From: CAVQOB01 sp963714325
Lineage (GTDB): Bacteria; Pseudomonadota; Alphaproteobacteria; Rhizobiales; Hyphomicrobiaceae
NCBI GenBank assembly: GCA_963714325.1
Contig: CAVQOB010000003.1
Location: 496,001 to 560,000, forward strand
Direction: 5' to 3'
DNA: 64,000 bases
The position numbers and the translations under genes are program-made. This document shows, in pieces, positions 45,861 through 55,845 of the stretch. The notes under the pieces are model-generated. The model saw only the letters and a list, made by a program, of their open reading frames with translations. It searched no databases and had not been told where the DNA came from. The first letter of the stretch is position 1; every line of letters begins with the position of its first letter.

Positions 45861-47240
45861 TCACTCTTGTGAACTCTCATGTCGTTCGATGACGGCGACG
45901 GCGACATAGGAACAACACGCTGCGGCCAATGCAAGGAGATAGGGTGTACTCATCCCGAAGACGTACTTGCTCCAGGCCCACATGATCGTTCCGGCTGCGA
46001 TCGAGGCATAAGCGCTTGGCGCGCCACCGATTTTTGTGAACAATCCGAACAGCGCGGCGACGAACACGCCGGCACTGCCAAGTGCCGACGCGGTCTCGAC
46101 CAGCTCCTTGATACTCTCTGACGCGCTGGCGAGGAGGTAGGCGATGACACTCAAGCCTGCGACCGTCAGTCTCACAGCCCACAAGCGAGCTGGGGCGGTC
46201 GCCTGTGGCCGGATGCGGAGCAGGACGTTGTGCGACAATTGGGCCGCCGGCGCATGCAAGGTTGCGTGCACGACGGACAGGATGGCTGAGATGATTGCGC
46301 CGATGAACAGAACGTAGACGGCGGTTGGCAGGTACGCCTCAGCCAGCCGTGGCACAATCTCTTCGGTTTCTATGAGGTTGGTGAGCAGGCTTGGACCGAC
46401 GAGCCCCAGATAGATTGGGATCAGCCCAAGCAGCAGATAGAGACCGGCACCGAGCATTGTGCCGACAGCGGCCTCGCGCGGCGACTTGGCGCCGAGGAAA
46501 CGTGAAATCACTTCGACGGCGACGATGGTGCCGCAAATCGGCACCGCCAGCTTCTCGACGTGGCCGATCCAGCTGCCATCGTCGGTTGCAAACAGGTTCA
46601 GTCGCCCGGTCTCGATCCCGCCCAGTCCGAACCACGGACCCTGCGTCTGCATCGCCACGGCGATCCCCAAGGCGAGCAATCCAGCAATGACAACAAGACC
46701 TTGCAGGACGTCGGTGACGGCATCGGCGAGCAATCCACCAACCACCGCGTAGACGGCGACCAGCAGTGTTGCCAGTAGGATTGCCGATCCCAATCCGAGG
46801 CCGGCATTGACATTGATGACCTGGCCGAAGGCGCGGATCTGTGCCGCCGCCCAGAACAACGATCCGGGCAGCAAAACGAAAACGATCAGCCGCTCGACGC
46901 CGGGCGAGAACCGGGTGCGAAAAAAATCCGCGAACGTGACGAGTTCCTGCGCCCGCAGTCGCGCCGCGAAGTAAATGCCGACAATCAGCAGCGCGATGCC
47001 GTAGCCGATGGGGTCGACCAGCGCGCCGGCGAGGCCTTTTTCATGCACCGATGCGGTCGAAGCAATAATCGCCTCGGCACCAAAAAATGTGGCGAATACC
47101 GAAAATGAGACGAGGGTGATGCCGAGCTGACGTCCGGCAAGGATGTAATCTTGCTCGCTGGCGGTCGATCGCGAAATCCAGGCGCCAATTGCGAATTGGG
47201 CCATCACATAGCCAATGATCGCCAACAGAACTCCATTCAT
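45861..47240 (-). CDS. Sodium:solute symporter (SSF) family transporter
   Basis: 459 residues from ATG 47240 with about 13 transmembrane helices. SSF landmarks: DYILAGRQLG after helix 1, FFGAEAIIASTASVHEKGL, and GAIISAILSVVHATLHAPAAQLSHNVLL in the core. It imports an organic solute with sodium; the subgroup is unassigned and neighbours do not indicate the substrate. Confidence 0.87.
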   Translation of the reverse strand: MNGVLLAIIGYVMAQFAIGAWISRSTASEQDYILAGRQLGITLVSFSVFATFFGAEAIIASTASVHEKGLAGALVDPIGYGIALLIVGIYFAARLRAQELVTFADFFRTRFSPGVERLIVFVLLPGSLFWAAAQIRAFGQVINVNAGLGLGSAILLATLLVAVYAVVGGLLADAVTDVLQGLVVIAGLLALGIAVAMQTQGPWFGLGGIETGRLNLFATDDGSWIGHVEKLAVPICGTIVAVEVISRFLGAKSPREAAVGTMLGAGLYLLLGLIPIYLGLVGPSLLTNLIETEEIVPRLAEAYLPTAVYVLFIGAIISAILSVVHATLHAPAAQLSHNVLLRIRPQATAPARLWAVRLTVAGLSVIAYLLASASESIKELVETASALGSAGVFVAALFGLFTKIGGAPSAYASIAAGTIMWAWSKYVFGMSTPYLLALAAACCSYVAVAVIERHESSQE

Positions 47241-47563
47241 GCCCGTCTCCTGCACTCTGTGCGTGGCGCCGCGTCGTTACGACATTCAACCGACCCTGCT
47301 GTCATTGTGACGGCAATGTGATATCCGAGAGCGCCAGAGGTCAACGTCGTCGCGATGGTGTTGTGTAATGTTGGCGGATCACGATCGCGGATTAGGCCAC
47401 TGTTCCGGCTGATTTGTCGCGTCCAATGCAAAGTGGCGGTTACCGCGTGCGTATCGACCCTAGAGATCGACCCTAGAGATTGCGCAGGTGGCCAGATGAC
47501 AACATCCCTGATGCGAGGATCTTCGTGCGACCAGTCTCCGGTGTCAGATCCCGCGTAACGCGC
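47241..47563. other. Divergent intergenic region with a 13-nt tandem repeat
   Basis: About 320 bases between the symporter gene (minus) and the unknown envelope gene (plus). The only structure noticed is a perfect tandem duplication of ATCGACCCTAGAG at 47453-47465 and 47466-47478, about 85 bases before the unknown gene's start. Confidence 0.5.
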
Positions 47564-49427
47564 ATGATATCCCTGACGACGGCGTCAGCGTTGGTGCTCG
47601 GCCAATTGCCATTGGCGGCATTGGCGCCGAACGTCGCGATGGCGCAAACGTCGGTTATGACCCGTGCCGACTATGAGGCGTGCCAAGCCGGCAATGAGAC
47701 GGCGTTCCGGGCAGCTGTCGAGCAGGTCACGCTGAAAGGGTTGCAAGGCGGCATTTCCACCATCGATTATCGGGCGGTCGTTGGCGAGGAATGGCGGCGC
47801 AACAATCTCGACGACGTCATCGACCGCGAAGTCGATAAGGCGATCAATGAGGTCAAGGAGGAGACCAGCTGGGGCAAACTGCTGCAGTCGCTGGCGTCCA
47901 AAGAAAGAGCGCAGGAACTGGCGACCACGGTCGCCGAACGCGTGTTCAAATCTGAGGGCTTGAAGAAATCGCTGGAGCAACTGGCAACCGGCGTCGGCCG
48001 CGCCGTTGGCAAACGCATCGAAGGCGCGACCAACGAAACCGCAGAGCCTGCCATGCAGTGCATGCAGGCGTTCCTCGGGCCGCGCTATGGTCGAACCGTC
48101 GCCCTCGTCGTCAGCCGTGATGCTGGCAAGGAATATGCGATCAATGCCAACAAGGCCGGGCCCGAGGTTTCGACAGGCAAGGTGCTCAGCGAGAGCGGCG
48201 GCGGTATGGCTGGCGCGGTCATTCTGATCGTTCGCCGGCAGCTGGCGAACTTGGCATCGCGGATCGGTGCGCGCGTTGTCGGCTCGGTCCTATCGCGGCT
48301 CGTTTCGGTCGTTGCAGGCGGCGTCGGTGTCGTGCTGATTGCCAAGGATATCTGGGAATTCCGCAATGGTGTGCTTCCCATCATCGCGACTGAAATGAAA
48401 TCTAAAGAAACGAAAGACAAGGTCCAAGACGAACTGGCCAAGGCGATCTCCGAGCAGATCGGCGAGAACTTGCGGGAGATCTCGGTGAAAACCGCCGATC
48501 GCGTGCTCGACATCTGGAACGAGTTCCGCCGCACGCATGCCAAAATCCTGGAGCTGGCCGAGACCAACGTCAAGTTCAAGAGCTTCCTCGACAGCGTGCG
48601 GCCGGATGCGATGGCGCGGCTCGACGACGTGGTTGGCCTCGTGCTCGCCGGGGAAGGCGAAGCCGCAATTCTTAAGCGGCTGGACGACGGAACGCTTCAT
48701 TTGGCCATCAATAAACTGCCGGCGGCGGCGATCGAGATTGCCCGCGAGATCCCGTTCACTGGAAACGGGGTTGCGATGGTCGGCCATTGCTGGCGATGAA
48801 GTTCAACAGGTTCTGGATATGGAAATCCATCGCCGTGCCAAGCCGGAGACGTTCACCAAGGCCGGCTTGCAGCTGCTGCTCGGGCTCAAGGACAAGTTGG
48901 CGATAATTCGCGTTGCGGCGCAAACACCGGAGGTTCGCGCGTCGTTGTTTGAGTTGGGCAATGACGACTTGAAGGGGCTGGCGCGCGCGCTCAGCGAAAG
49001 CGAGCTGGGTGTGCTGTCGCAGTATATGGCCGGCCTCGAGAAATCATCAGCTCAGCGTGTGTTGCGAGCGGTGGCGCAAACGCCGTCACGGATGCAGCTT
49101 TTGGCCCGACCGGGTGTGCGTGAAGCGGTTGTGGCGAGCCGCGACCAAGCGGCGGCGGTGGCTATGATGTTGAAATCGGACGTGGTTCCTGACCCGTGGA
49201 TGGTGGCCGAGCACGCGCGACTGGTGGTTGATGGCAAAGTCAGTCCGGTGCTGATGTGGGAGAAGCATCCCATTTTCATTGGACTGATTGGCTTCGTTGC
49301 CTTCATTCTGCTGATGATGTTGAAACGGTTGATCTTTGGCCAACGTACTAAGGTGCTCGTCCAGCAGGTTCCGGTCCCGGCGCCGTCAGCGAGCGCGCCG
49401 CCAATCAAAACGGCGCAGCAGGCCTAA
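47564..49427 (+). CDS. Large envelope protein of unknown function, +1 frame break near 48780
   Basis: ATG 47564 gives a signal peptide (MISLTTASALVLGQLPLAAL...VAMA/QT). A long helical, charged domain follows (about 25-430) with a hydrophobic stretch (LSRLVSVVAGGVGVVLIAKD) near 260. At about 48780 the frame ends in a stop at 48799, while the next frame continues the helical pattern (DEVQQVLDMEIHRRAKPETF, LGLKDKLAIIRVAAQTPEVR) to a C-terminal transmembrane helix (HPIFIGLIGFVAFILLMMLK) and a Pro/Ala tail. One extra base explains the break; corrected length is about 620 residues. I recognise no family. The architecture suggests a periplasmic coiled or stacked domain anchored at the C-terminus. 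Confidence 0.65.
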
Positions 49428-49531
49428 CGGGCCGTCGCTATTGTGCCAGCGCCGGTACAAGCTGTGCCGTTCTGTCGCGCGGCTATTCGCTGACTGGCTG
49501 GCTGGCCGCCGCTGCTGCTCCAATGCAGCTC

Positions 49532-49717
49532 ATGCGGTTCATTCATGACAGCACCTACCGGCTTTACCGACTGCGCGCCCGCCGCTGGACACGGGAGATC
49601 GCGCTGGCTGCGATTCTGACGGCTATCGCGCTGGTGTTCCTCGGTGCCGCCTATATGCGTGGCGCGATGGTCACGCAATCGGCTGGCGCTGAACGTCAGC
49701 AGCAGTCGCGCCCCTGA
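49532..49717 (+). CDS. Small single-pass membrane protein
   Basis: 61 residues from ATG 49532 (ATG 49523 in frame). Basic N-terminus RLYRLRARRWTRE then a clear transmembrane helix IALAAILTAIALVFLGAAYM and a polar tail. Composition is convincing for a small membrane protein, but no family is recognised and the ribosome site is weak. It is convergent with the patatin gene. Confidence 0.42.
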   Translation: MRFIHDSTYRLYRLRARRWTREIALAAILTAIALVFLGAAYMRGAMVTQSAGAERQQQSRP

Positions 49718-49726
49718 CCGTGAGGA

Positions 49727-50821
49727 TTATCGGTCCAGTTCGGCTTTGGCCGGCTTGCCGGACAGGCTTTGGCGACGGCGGGAGGGCGCGACGCCTGAGA
49801 GTTCTTCCAGATCCAATGTGCTGCGCTGGCCGATATTCGCGAAATGTCGCGCCAGCCATAGCGACGTTTCGGCGCGGCCAAGATCGCGCAGATGTGTCAG
49901 GAAGTCCCATTCGGCGTTGAGTTTACTCGACGCGCTGAGGCCGGCCAGCGCCTCCCCACCGCCGATCCGGTGCAGCAGGATCTCGCGATAGTCGAGACCT
50001 TGGAGTGCACCACGTTTGAGTTGCCGATTGATGAAATCGACGTGGCTCAGTTCCTGCAGCAGCGACGCGTTGAAATTGATCTCGTTCATGCGGTCGAGAA
50101 TTTCCCGCGCGGTGCGTGGCGTCGCATCGCGCCGGATCGGATTGATCTGGACCAGCAGCACGTCGGCGGAGGCGCAATGATCAATGAACGGAAACAACGC
50201 TGGATTGCCGACGAAGCCGCCATCCCAGTAAGGCACACCGTCGATCTCGACAGCCTGAAACACGTGCGGCAGGCACGCCGACGCCATCACCGCGTCGATC
50301 GTGATGTCGTTGCCGGTGAAGATTCGAATTTGCCCGGTTTGCACGTCGGTGGCCGAGATGAAGAGCTTCATCGAGCGGCAGGACCGCACGCGCTCGAAAT
50401 CGATTTTCTTGAGGACCAGATCGCGCAGCGGGTTGATGTCCAGGGGATTGAACACGTAGGGCGAGACCAGTCGCGTCCACATGTCATACATCGCGACCGC
50501 GGGATTGTGATCGAGGCTCCAACTCGAAAACATCACATCCCAGAATGATCGGCGTAGCGGGCTGGCCAGCGTTTCCTCCGAGATGGATTGCCAGAATTCG
50601 GTCAATTGCGCGCGGGCCCGATGACGCCCACCTTCGACCAATCCTTCGGCGACGACGACGCCGTTCATGGCACCAGCCGAGGTGCCGGAGATGGCCTCGA
50701 TCTCGATGCCCTCGTCCTCCAACAGTCGATCGAGCACGCCCCAGGTGAATGCGCCGTGCGCGCCACCACCCTGCAGCGCGACGTTGATCCGTTTGACGCC
50801 CGGTTTTACTGGCTTTTGCAT
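49727..50821 (-). CDS. Patatin-like phospholipase
   Basis: 364 residues from ATG 50821 (in-frame ATG 50869 would overlap bdhA). Catalytic dyad motifs: oxyanion loop GGGAHGAFTWG, nucleophile Ser in GTSAGAMNG, and Asp in YWDGGFVGNP. A lipid acyl hydrolase of the bacterial patatin family. It follows the 3-hydroxybutyrate dehydrogenase gene by 25 bases on the same strand, suggesting an operon possibly connected with polyhydroxybutyrate or storage-lipid turnover (inference). Confidence 0.9.
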   Translation of the reverse strand: MQKPVKPGVKRINVALQGGGAHGAFTWGVLDRLLEDEGIEIEAISGTSAGAMNGVVVAEGLVEGGRHRARAQLTEFWQSISEETLASPLRRSFWDVMFSSWSLDHNPAVAMYDMWTRLVSPYVFNPLDINPLRDLVLKKIDFERVRSCRSMKLFISATDVQTGQIRIFTGNDITIDAVMASACLPHVFQAVEIDGVPYWDGGFVGNPALFPFIDHCASADVLLVQINPIRRDATPRTAREILDRMNEINFNASLLQELSHVDFINRQLKRGALQGLDYREILLHRIGGGEALAGLSASSKLNAEWDFLTHLRDLGRAETSLWLARHFANIGQRSTLDLEELSGVAPSRRRQSLSGKPAKAELDR

Positions 50822-50846
50822 CGGACCCCGTGCGCGGCGCTGTCGA

Positions 50847-51626
50847 TCATAGTGCGGTCCAGCCGCCATCGATCGAGACGTTGGTACCGGTGACATTGCT
50901 GGCGGCGTCACTGGCGAGATAGACGGCGAGCGCGCCGATCTCCTCCGGTGCGCTAAACCGCCGCGTCGGCTGGCGCTCGAGGATTTTGCGCTTTGCCTGC
51001 TCTTCCGTGATGCCTTCGGATTTCGCAAGATCGGGGATCTGCTTTTCAACCAGTGGCGTCCACACGAAGCCGGGCGAGATGGCGTTGCAGGTGACGCCCG
51101 CCTCCGCCAGTTCCAGCGCGACGACCTTGGTCAGGCCGGCGAGGCCGTGCTTGGCTGCCACATAGGCTGCCTTGAACGGCGAGGCCGTCAGCGAATGTGC
51201 AGAACAGACGTTGATGATGCGGCCCCATTTGCGCGCCTTCATGCCAGGCACGGCCGCGCGGATGCTGTGGAACGCCGACGACAGGTTGATGGCGAGGACG
51301 GCGTCCCATTTCTCGATCGGGAAGTCCTCGATCGGCGCGACATGCTGAATGCCGGCATTGTTGACGAGGATGTCGATGCTGCCGAAATCCTTTTCGGTCT
51401 TGGCGATCATCTCGGCGATCTGGTTGTTGCGCAGCATGTTGGCTGGGTCGAACGCGACGCGCGTGCCGAGCTTGGTGACCTCGGCGATCACCTTGGCGTT
51501 CTCCTCCGCCGTGCCGAGGCCATTGAGCACGATATTGGCGCCGTTCTGGGCGAGTGATTGGGCGATGGCGAGACCGATGCCGGAGGTAGAGCCAGTGACG
51601 ATGGCGGTTTTGCCTTTGAACTGCAT
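50847..51626 (-). CDS. bdhA: D-3-hydroxybutyrate dehydrogenase
   Basis: 259 residues from ATG 51626, the usual length. Short-chain dehydrogenase: NAD loop TGSTSGIGLAIA, NNAGIQH, catalytic Ser in NVCSAHSLTAS, Tyr and Lys in AYVAAKHGLAGLTK, and the family end NVTGTNVSIDGGWTA. The NAGIQHVAPIEDFP and SPGFVWTPLVEKQIPDLAK segments are characteristic of BdhA, which oxidises D-3-hydroxybutyrate to acetoacetate in PHB degradation. Confidence 0.9.
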   Translation of the reverse strand: MQFKGKTAIVTGSTSGIGLAIAQSLAQNGANIVLNGLGTAEENAKVIAEVTKLGTRVAFDPANMLRNNQIAEMIAKTEKDFGSIDILVNNAGIQHVAPIEDFPIEKWDAVLAINLSSAFHSIRAAVPGMKARKWGRIINVCSAHSLTASPFKAAYVAAKHGLAGLTKVVALELAEAGVTCNAISPGFVWTPLVEKQIPDLAKSEGITEEQAKRKILERQPTRRFSAPEEIGALAVYLASDAASNVTGTNVSIDGGWTAL

Positions 51627-51792
51627 GGGGTGCCTTTTTTGATGGGGCTGATTGATGCGCTGCACAATTATGCCCTGCAACGGCTTGGCGGTCACGGCTT
51701 TTCACAAGTGCGTGGGCGGGCTGGTTGACGGTAGCGCACACGCTGCAATCGCTTAAGGTGCTGCGCGAATGTGTTTTCCAGGAGTTTGCCGC

Positions 51793-52251
51793 ATGCGCCA
51801 TGTCCTCGCCGTTGCCGGAACCATTGCCTTGGCGCTGCTTGCCGGACCGCTTGCCGCGCAAGACGCGGGCCTGGTCATCAAGCCGAGCCCGATGCCGGTG
51901 AAAGAGACGCTCGACAAGTTGACGAAGGTGCTTGAGGAGAAAGGCATCAAGGTCGCAGCTCGCGTCGATCATGCGGCTGGCGCCAAGGCGGTCGGCATGG
52001 ATTTGCCGCCGACCGAAGTAATCTTCTTCGGCAATCCGAAGCTTGGCACTCCCCTGATGCAGTCGAACCCACACATCGGCATCGATCTACCGATGCGCGT
52101 CATCGCCTGGAGCGACAAGGCCGGCAAGACCTGGGTCGGGTACACGTCGGCGGACGCTTTGAAAGTCCGTTACGGCATCAAGGACAAGGATGAAGTGTTC
52201 GCTGCGATGGCCGGCGCGCTGGATGCCTTCACGGCTGCCGCAACGAAGTAG
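51793..52251 (+). CDS. Exported DUF302 protein
   Basis: 152 residues from ATG 51793, with signal peptide VLAVAGTIALALLAGPLAAQ (the frame opens at 51769). DUF302 features: KPSPMPVKETLDKLTKVLEEKGIKVAARVDHAAGAKAVG, FFGNPKLGTPLMQSNPHIGIDLPMR and the closing DKAGKTWVGYT. Function of the fold is unknown. Monocistronic and divergent from bdhA. Confidence 0.9.
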   Translation: MRHVLAVAGTIALALLAGPLAAQDAGLVIKPSPMPVKETLDKLTKVLEEKGIKVAARVDHAAGAKAVGMDLPPTEVIFFGNPKLGTPLMQSNPHIGIDLPMRVIAWSDKAGKTWVGYTSADALKVRYGIKDKDEVFAAMAGALDAFTAAATK

Positions 52252-52348
52252 CTTTGGCGCTGATCCGGTCTGCGGTTCAGCATCTTGCGGCAACATGAAA
52301 CTCATGAAACCCTGCGCGTGTTGATCGTGCGCAAGGGTGACGTGAGTA

Positions 52349-53581
52349 ATGCCAACGAATCTCAGAATTGACGGCAAGCGGTTGCTGGATCGGCTTGAGG
52401 CGCTCCGCCTGGTCGGCGACACCGGTGACGGTGGCTCGCGGCGGTTGGCGTTATCGGATACCGATAAAAAGGGCCGTGATCTCTTTGTCTCCTGGCTGAC
52501 GGCCGCTGGCCTCGACGTCCACATCGACAAGGTCGGCAACATCGTCGGCATTCTGAAGGGTGAGACCGACGCGCCGGCCGTGCTGATGGGTTCGCACATC
52601 GATACGGTAGCGTCGGGCGGCAAATACGATGGCGCGCTGGGATCGCTCGGCGCGTTGGAGGTGATCCAGACGATGCGGGATGCCGGCGTTCGTCCGCGTC
52701 GGTCAATTGCCGTCATTGCGTTCACTAACGAGGAAGGTGCGCGCTTCCAGCCGGATATTCTCGGCTCGTGCGTCTGGACCGGCGACATGACGCTCGCCGA
52801 GAGCTATCCGATAGCCGACCTCGACGGCAAAACCGTCGGCGATGAGTTGAAACGGATCGGCTATCTCGGCGCGGCGGAGCCTGGGTTTCTGAAGGCCGCG
52901 GCGTACCTCGAATTGCATATCGAGCAGGGTCCGATCCTTGATGCGGAGGGTGGAGGCATCGGCGCCGTCACCGGGGTTCAGGCGATCACCTGGATGGAAA
53001 TCACGATTACGGGCGAGGCCAATCACGCCGGTACGACGCCGATGCGTTATCGCCGCAGCGCCGGGCTCGCGGCCGCGCGGATCACGGTCTTCGGCGATGA
53101 CTTGACCCGCCAGATCAACGGCCTGGTCGTCAACGTCGGCCGCGTCGCACTCGATCCGGGCAACGTCAACGTGGTGCCGCGCCAGGCGGTGATGACGTTC
53201 GATATCCGCCATCCTGATGATCGGGCCTTGGCGCGCGCCGAGGTGGCGGTGCGCGAATTCACGACGAACCTCGAGCGCGAGATCGGCGTTACGATCACCC
53301 AACGCGATCTGGCGCGCTTTCCAGCGCAGCCGTTTGATCCGAACATCATTGCCAAGGTCGAGGGCGCCGCCAAAGCGCTGGGCCTGCCGGTGCGGCGGAT
53401 GGTGTCGGGCGCCGGCCACGACGCGCAGATGATGGCGACCGTCGTGCCGACGGCGATGATCTTTGTGCCAAGCGTGAAAGGGTTGTCGCACAACCCGCAG
53501 GAGTTCACGGAGGACACTGACGTGATCGCTGGCGCCAATGTGTTGCTGGCCGCCGCCCTCGACCTCGCGAACGCGCCATGA
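52349..53581 (+). CDS. M20-family amidohydrolase (N-carbamoyl amino acid/allantoate hydrolase type)
   Basis: 410 residues, normal for the HyuC/AllC group. Metal ligands can be placed: His in GSHIDTVASGGKYDG with its Asp, Glu pair in FTNEEGARF, His in LELHIEQGP and His near the end in GLSHNPQEFT; the dimer-domain motif GEANHAGTTPM is intact. These enzymes hydrolyse N-carbamoyl amino acids, allantoate or beta-ureidopropionate. It overlaps the PLP lyase gene by four bases, so the operon likely degrades an amino-acid-derived amide. Confidence 0.9.
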   Translation: MPTNLRIDGKRLLDRLEALRLVGDTGDGGSRRLALSDTDKKGRDLFVSWLTAAGLDVHIDKVGNIVGILKGETDAPAVLMGSHIDTVASGGKYDGALGSLGALEVIQTMRDAGVRPRRSIAVIAFTNEEGARFQPDILGSCVWTGDMTLAESYPIADLDGKTVGDELKRIGYLGAAEPGFLKAAAYLELHIEQGPILDAEGGGIGAVTGVQAITWMEITITGEANHAGTTPMRYRRSAGLAAARITVFGDDLTRQINGLVVNVGRVALDPGNVNVVPRQAVMTFDIRHPDDRALARAEVAVREFTTNLEREIGVTITQRDLARFPAQPFDPNIIAKVEGAAKALGLPVRRMVSGAGHDAQMMATVVPTAMIFVPSVKGLSHNPQEFTEDTDVIAGANVLLAAALDLANAP

Positions 53582-54699
53582 CCGCTGCGTTGTTGCTCAA
53601 TCCGCGCGTTGATCGCGCGTGCACCTATCCGTTTCAAAATATGCTGTCGCTGGAAGGGGCAAGCCAAGCGTTGCAGTGCATTGAGCGCTGGCCGGGCTAT
53701 GCTCCGACGCCCATGTTGGCGCTAGCCGAATTGGCGAAGGCGGCTGGTGTCGATGCCATTCTCTACAAGCAGGAGGGCGAACGCTTCGGGCTCGGCAGCT
53801 TCAAGGCGCTGGGTGGCGCCTACGCCATCGAGCGGCTGGTGGCGCGGCGCGGCGGCACGCAGGGGCTCGTCATCACGTCGGCGACCGATGGCAATCACGG
53901 CCGATCGGTCGCTTGGGGTGCGCAGCGGTTAGGCGTCCGCTGCATCATCTACATCCACGCGACCGTCAGCGAGGGCCGGGCCGACGCAATCGCGGCCTTT
54001 GGCGCCGAGGTGCGCCGCGTCGCCGGGAACTATGACGATGCCGTGCGGGCGGCCGCCAAAACGGCCGCAGAGAATGACTGGATCGTCGTTTCCGATACCT
54101 CGTGGCCCGGCTACGAGGCGATACCCAAGGATGTCATGCAAGGCTACGCCGTCATGGCGGTCGAGGCCGACGCGCAGGGTGCGACGCCGACACACATCTT
54201 TGTGCAAGGTGGTGTCGGTGGCGTTGCCGCGAGCATCCTGGCGTACAATTGGGAGACCGTTGGCGCGGCGCGGCCGACGTTCATTGTCGTCGAGCCGGAA
54301 CAGGCGGCCTGTCTCTATGCCAGCGCGCGCGCCGGCACATTGACGACGATGGGCGGCGACCTCGATACGATCATGGCCGGCCTCGCGTGCGGCGAGCCAT
54401 CGATGCTGGCCTGGCAGATCCTCGACCAAGGCGCCGACGCCTTCATGGCTATACCCGATGCGGCTGCGGCCAACACCATGCGGGCTCTGGCGGGTTTCGG
54501 CATCGTCGGCGGGGAATCCGGTGTCGCGGGTCTTGCGGGCTTTAGCGCGATCGCGCGGTCGCCGGAGATGCGCCAGGCATTGCGGATCACCAAGCAGTCG
54601 CGCATCCTGTGCTACGGCACGGAAGGCGCGACCGACGCCGCAGTTTACGCTGCAATCGTTGGCCGGTCTGCGGACCACGTTGCGAGGAGGAAGCCATGA
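53578..54699 (+). CDS. Diaminopropionate ammonia-lyase-like PLP enzyme
   Basis: 373 residues. Fold type II PLP enzyme: Lys in FGLGSFKALGGAYA, ATDGNHGRSVAWGA, phosphate-binding glycine loop VQGGVGGVAAS and YGTEGATDAAVY near the end, matching the YgeX/DpaL family, which converts 2,3-diaminopropionate to pyruvate and ammonia. ATG overlaps the M20 gene stop and its own stop overlaps the creatininase start, each ATGA. E. coli ygeX likewise sits with ygeY, an M20 hydrolase, supporting a shared pathway. Confidence 0.87.
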   Translation: MTAALLLNPRVDRACTYPFQNMLSLEGASQALQCIERWPGYAPTPMLALAELAKAAGVDAILYKQEGERFGLGSFKALGGAYAIERLVARRGGTQGLVITSATDGNHGRSVAWGAQRLGVRCIIYIHATVSEGRADAIAAFGAEVRRVAGNYDDAVRAAAKTAAENDWIVVSDTSWPGYEAIPKDVMQGYAVMAVEADAQGATPTHIFVQGGVGGVAASILAYNWETVGAARPTFIVVEPEQAACLYASARAGTLTTMGGDLDTIMAGLACGEPSMLAWQILDQGADAFMAIPDAAAANTMRALAGFGIVGGESGVAGLAGFSAIARSPEMRQALRITKQSRILCYGTEGATDAAVYAAIVGRSADHVARRKP

Positions 54700-55463
54700 G
54701 TGAAGTGCTGTGGGCGCGAATGACGGCGGAGGAATTGCGGGGGAAGGCTGCCGCCGATGCCATCGTGCTGTTGCCGGTCGCGGCGATCGAGCAGCATGGG
54801 CCGCATCTGACGACCGGCGTCGACACGTTCCTGGTCGGCGAGGGATGCCGGCGCACGGCCGTGCAGGTTTCCAAGTCGCGCCCCATTGTCGTTGCGCCCA
54901 CGGTGTGGATGGGATTGTCCGAGCACCACGTGGCCTTCGGCGGCACTTTTACGCTGTCGCTTGCGACCTATCACGCGCTGCTGCGGGACCTCTGCCGCTC
55001 GATCCTGCGTGCTGGATTCAAGACGATCCTGATCGTCAATGGGCATGGCGGCAATATCGCAGCGCTCAACGCGCTGACCACTGACCTGACGCTTGAATTG
55101 AACGCGCCCATCGCGACCACGACCCTCTACAATCTCGCGCACGAAAGCGGCGCCTACGCCAAGATCCTCGAGGACCAGCAGGGTGTGCGCCATGCCTGCG
55201 AAGCCGAGACGTCGATGATGTTGGCGGCCTTTGCCGATTGCGTGCGCAAGGACCGCATCAGTGAAGCCCACGGCCCGCAGGGCAGTACGCGTGGCCTCGG
55301 CGGCGTCGCGCCGCTCAACGTCTGGCGCTCGTTTACGGACATGACCCCGACCGGCGTGATCGGCGACGCGCGCAAGGCCAGTGCGGCGAAGGGTGAGACG
55401 CTGCTCGACGTGGCAGCCTCGTTGCTGGCTGAGCAGTTGATTGCGGGGAAACCCTGGGCGTGA
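54696..55463 (+). CDS. Creatininase-family amidohydrolase
   Basis: 255 residues from ATG 54696 with a strong GAGGAGG; the open frame upstream is antisense-like. Metal-site residues: Glu and His in IEQHGPHL, Asp in TGVDT, His in NGHGGN and Glu in CEAETSMML. Members open cyclic amides such as creatinine or act in cofactor maturation. Third gene of the amide-catabolism operon; the LIV transporter on the opposite strand may import the substrate. Confidence 0.9.
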   Translation: MSEVLWARMTAEELRGKAAADAIVLLPVAAIEQHGPHLTTGVDTFLVGEGCRRTAVQVSKSRPIVVAPTVWMGLSEHHVAFGGTFTLSLATYHALLRDLCRSILRAGFKTILIVNGHGGNIAALNALTTDLTLELNAPIATTTLYNLAHESGAYAKILEDQQGVRHACEAETSMMLAAFADCVRKDRISEAHGPQGSTRGLGGVAPLNVWRSFTDMTPTGVIGDARKASAAKGETLLDVAASLLAEQLIAGKPWA

Positions 55464-55513
55464 GTTCTTGCTAAGATTGGCAGCGATTCGCAAATTGCGA
55501 TTGGATTGAACGC

Positions 55514-55810
55514 ATGATGGACACAATCAAAAATTCAATACTACTAATGATGGAAGCTGGTCGCATTCAGCACGCTTCATGGCTGAATGGATTTCCACGA
55601 AGCATTCGGAGCAATCCTACCATGATGGATACACTCAGGCATTCAATGCCAGCAATCGTGGAAGCCGCACGCCTCCAGAGTGCCCAACAGGATGAAGAAC
55701 TGAGACTGCGAGCAAAAGCAGAAGTTATTGTCGTCCGCACAAATCTACCGGCTCGCGCTTCAGAGAATGTAACGCCTAGATATCCAATTGGTTACTTTCC
55801 TATGGATTAG
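55514..55810 (+). CDS. Small protein with an internal duplication (tentative)
   Basis: 98 codons from ATGATGG at 55514. Two similar halves, MMDTIKNSILLMMEAGRIQ and MMDTLRHSMPAIVEAARLQ, suggest an ancient internal repeat. The base composition is visibly more A/T-rich than the flanking genes. There is no good ribosome site and no recognised family. It may be a horizontally acquired fragment. Confidence 0.35.
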   Translation: MMDTIKNSILLMMEAGRIQHASWLNGFPRSIRSNPTMMDTLRHSMPAIVEAARLQSAQQDEELRLRAKAEVIVVRTNLPARASENVTPRYPIGYFPMD

Positions 55811-55845
55811 CCCACACTTGGCTCCGCTGCTTCTACTAGCTCCGT

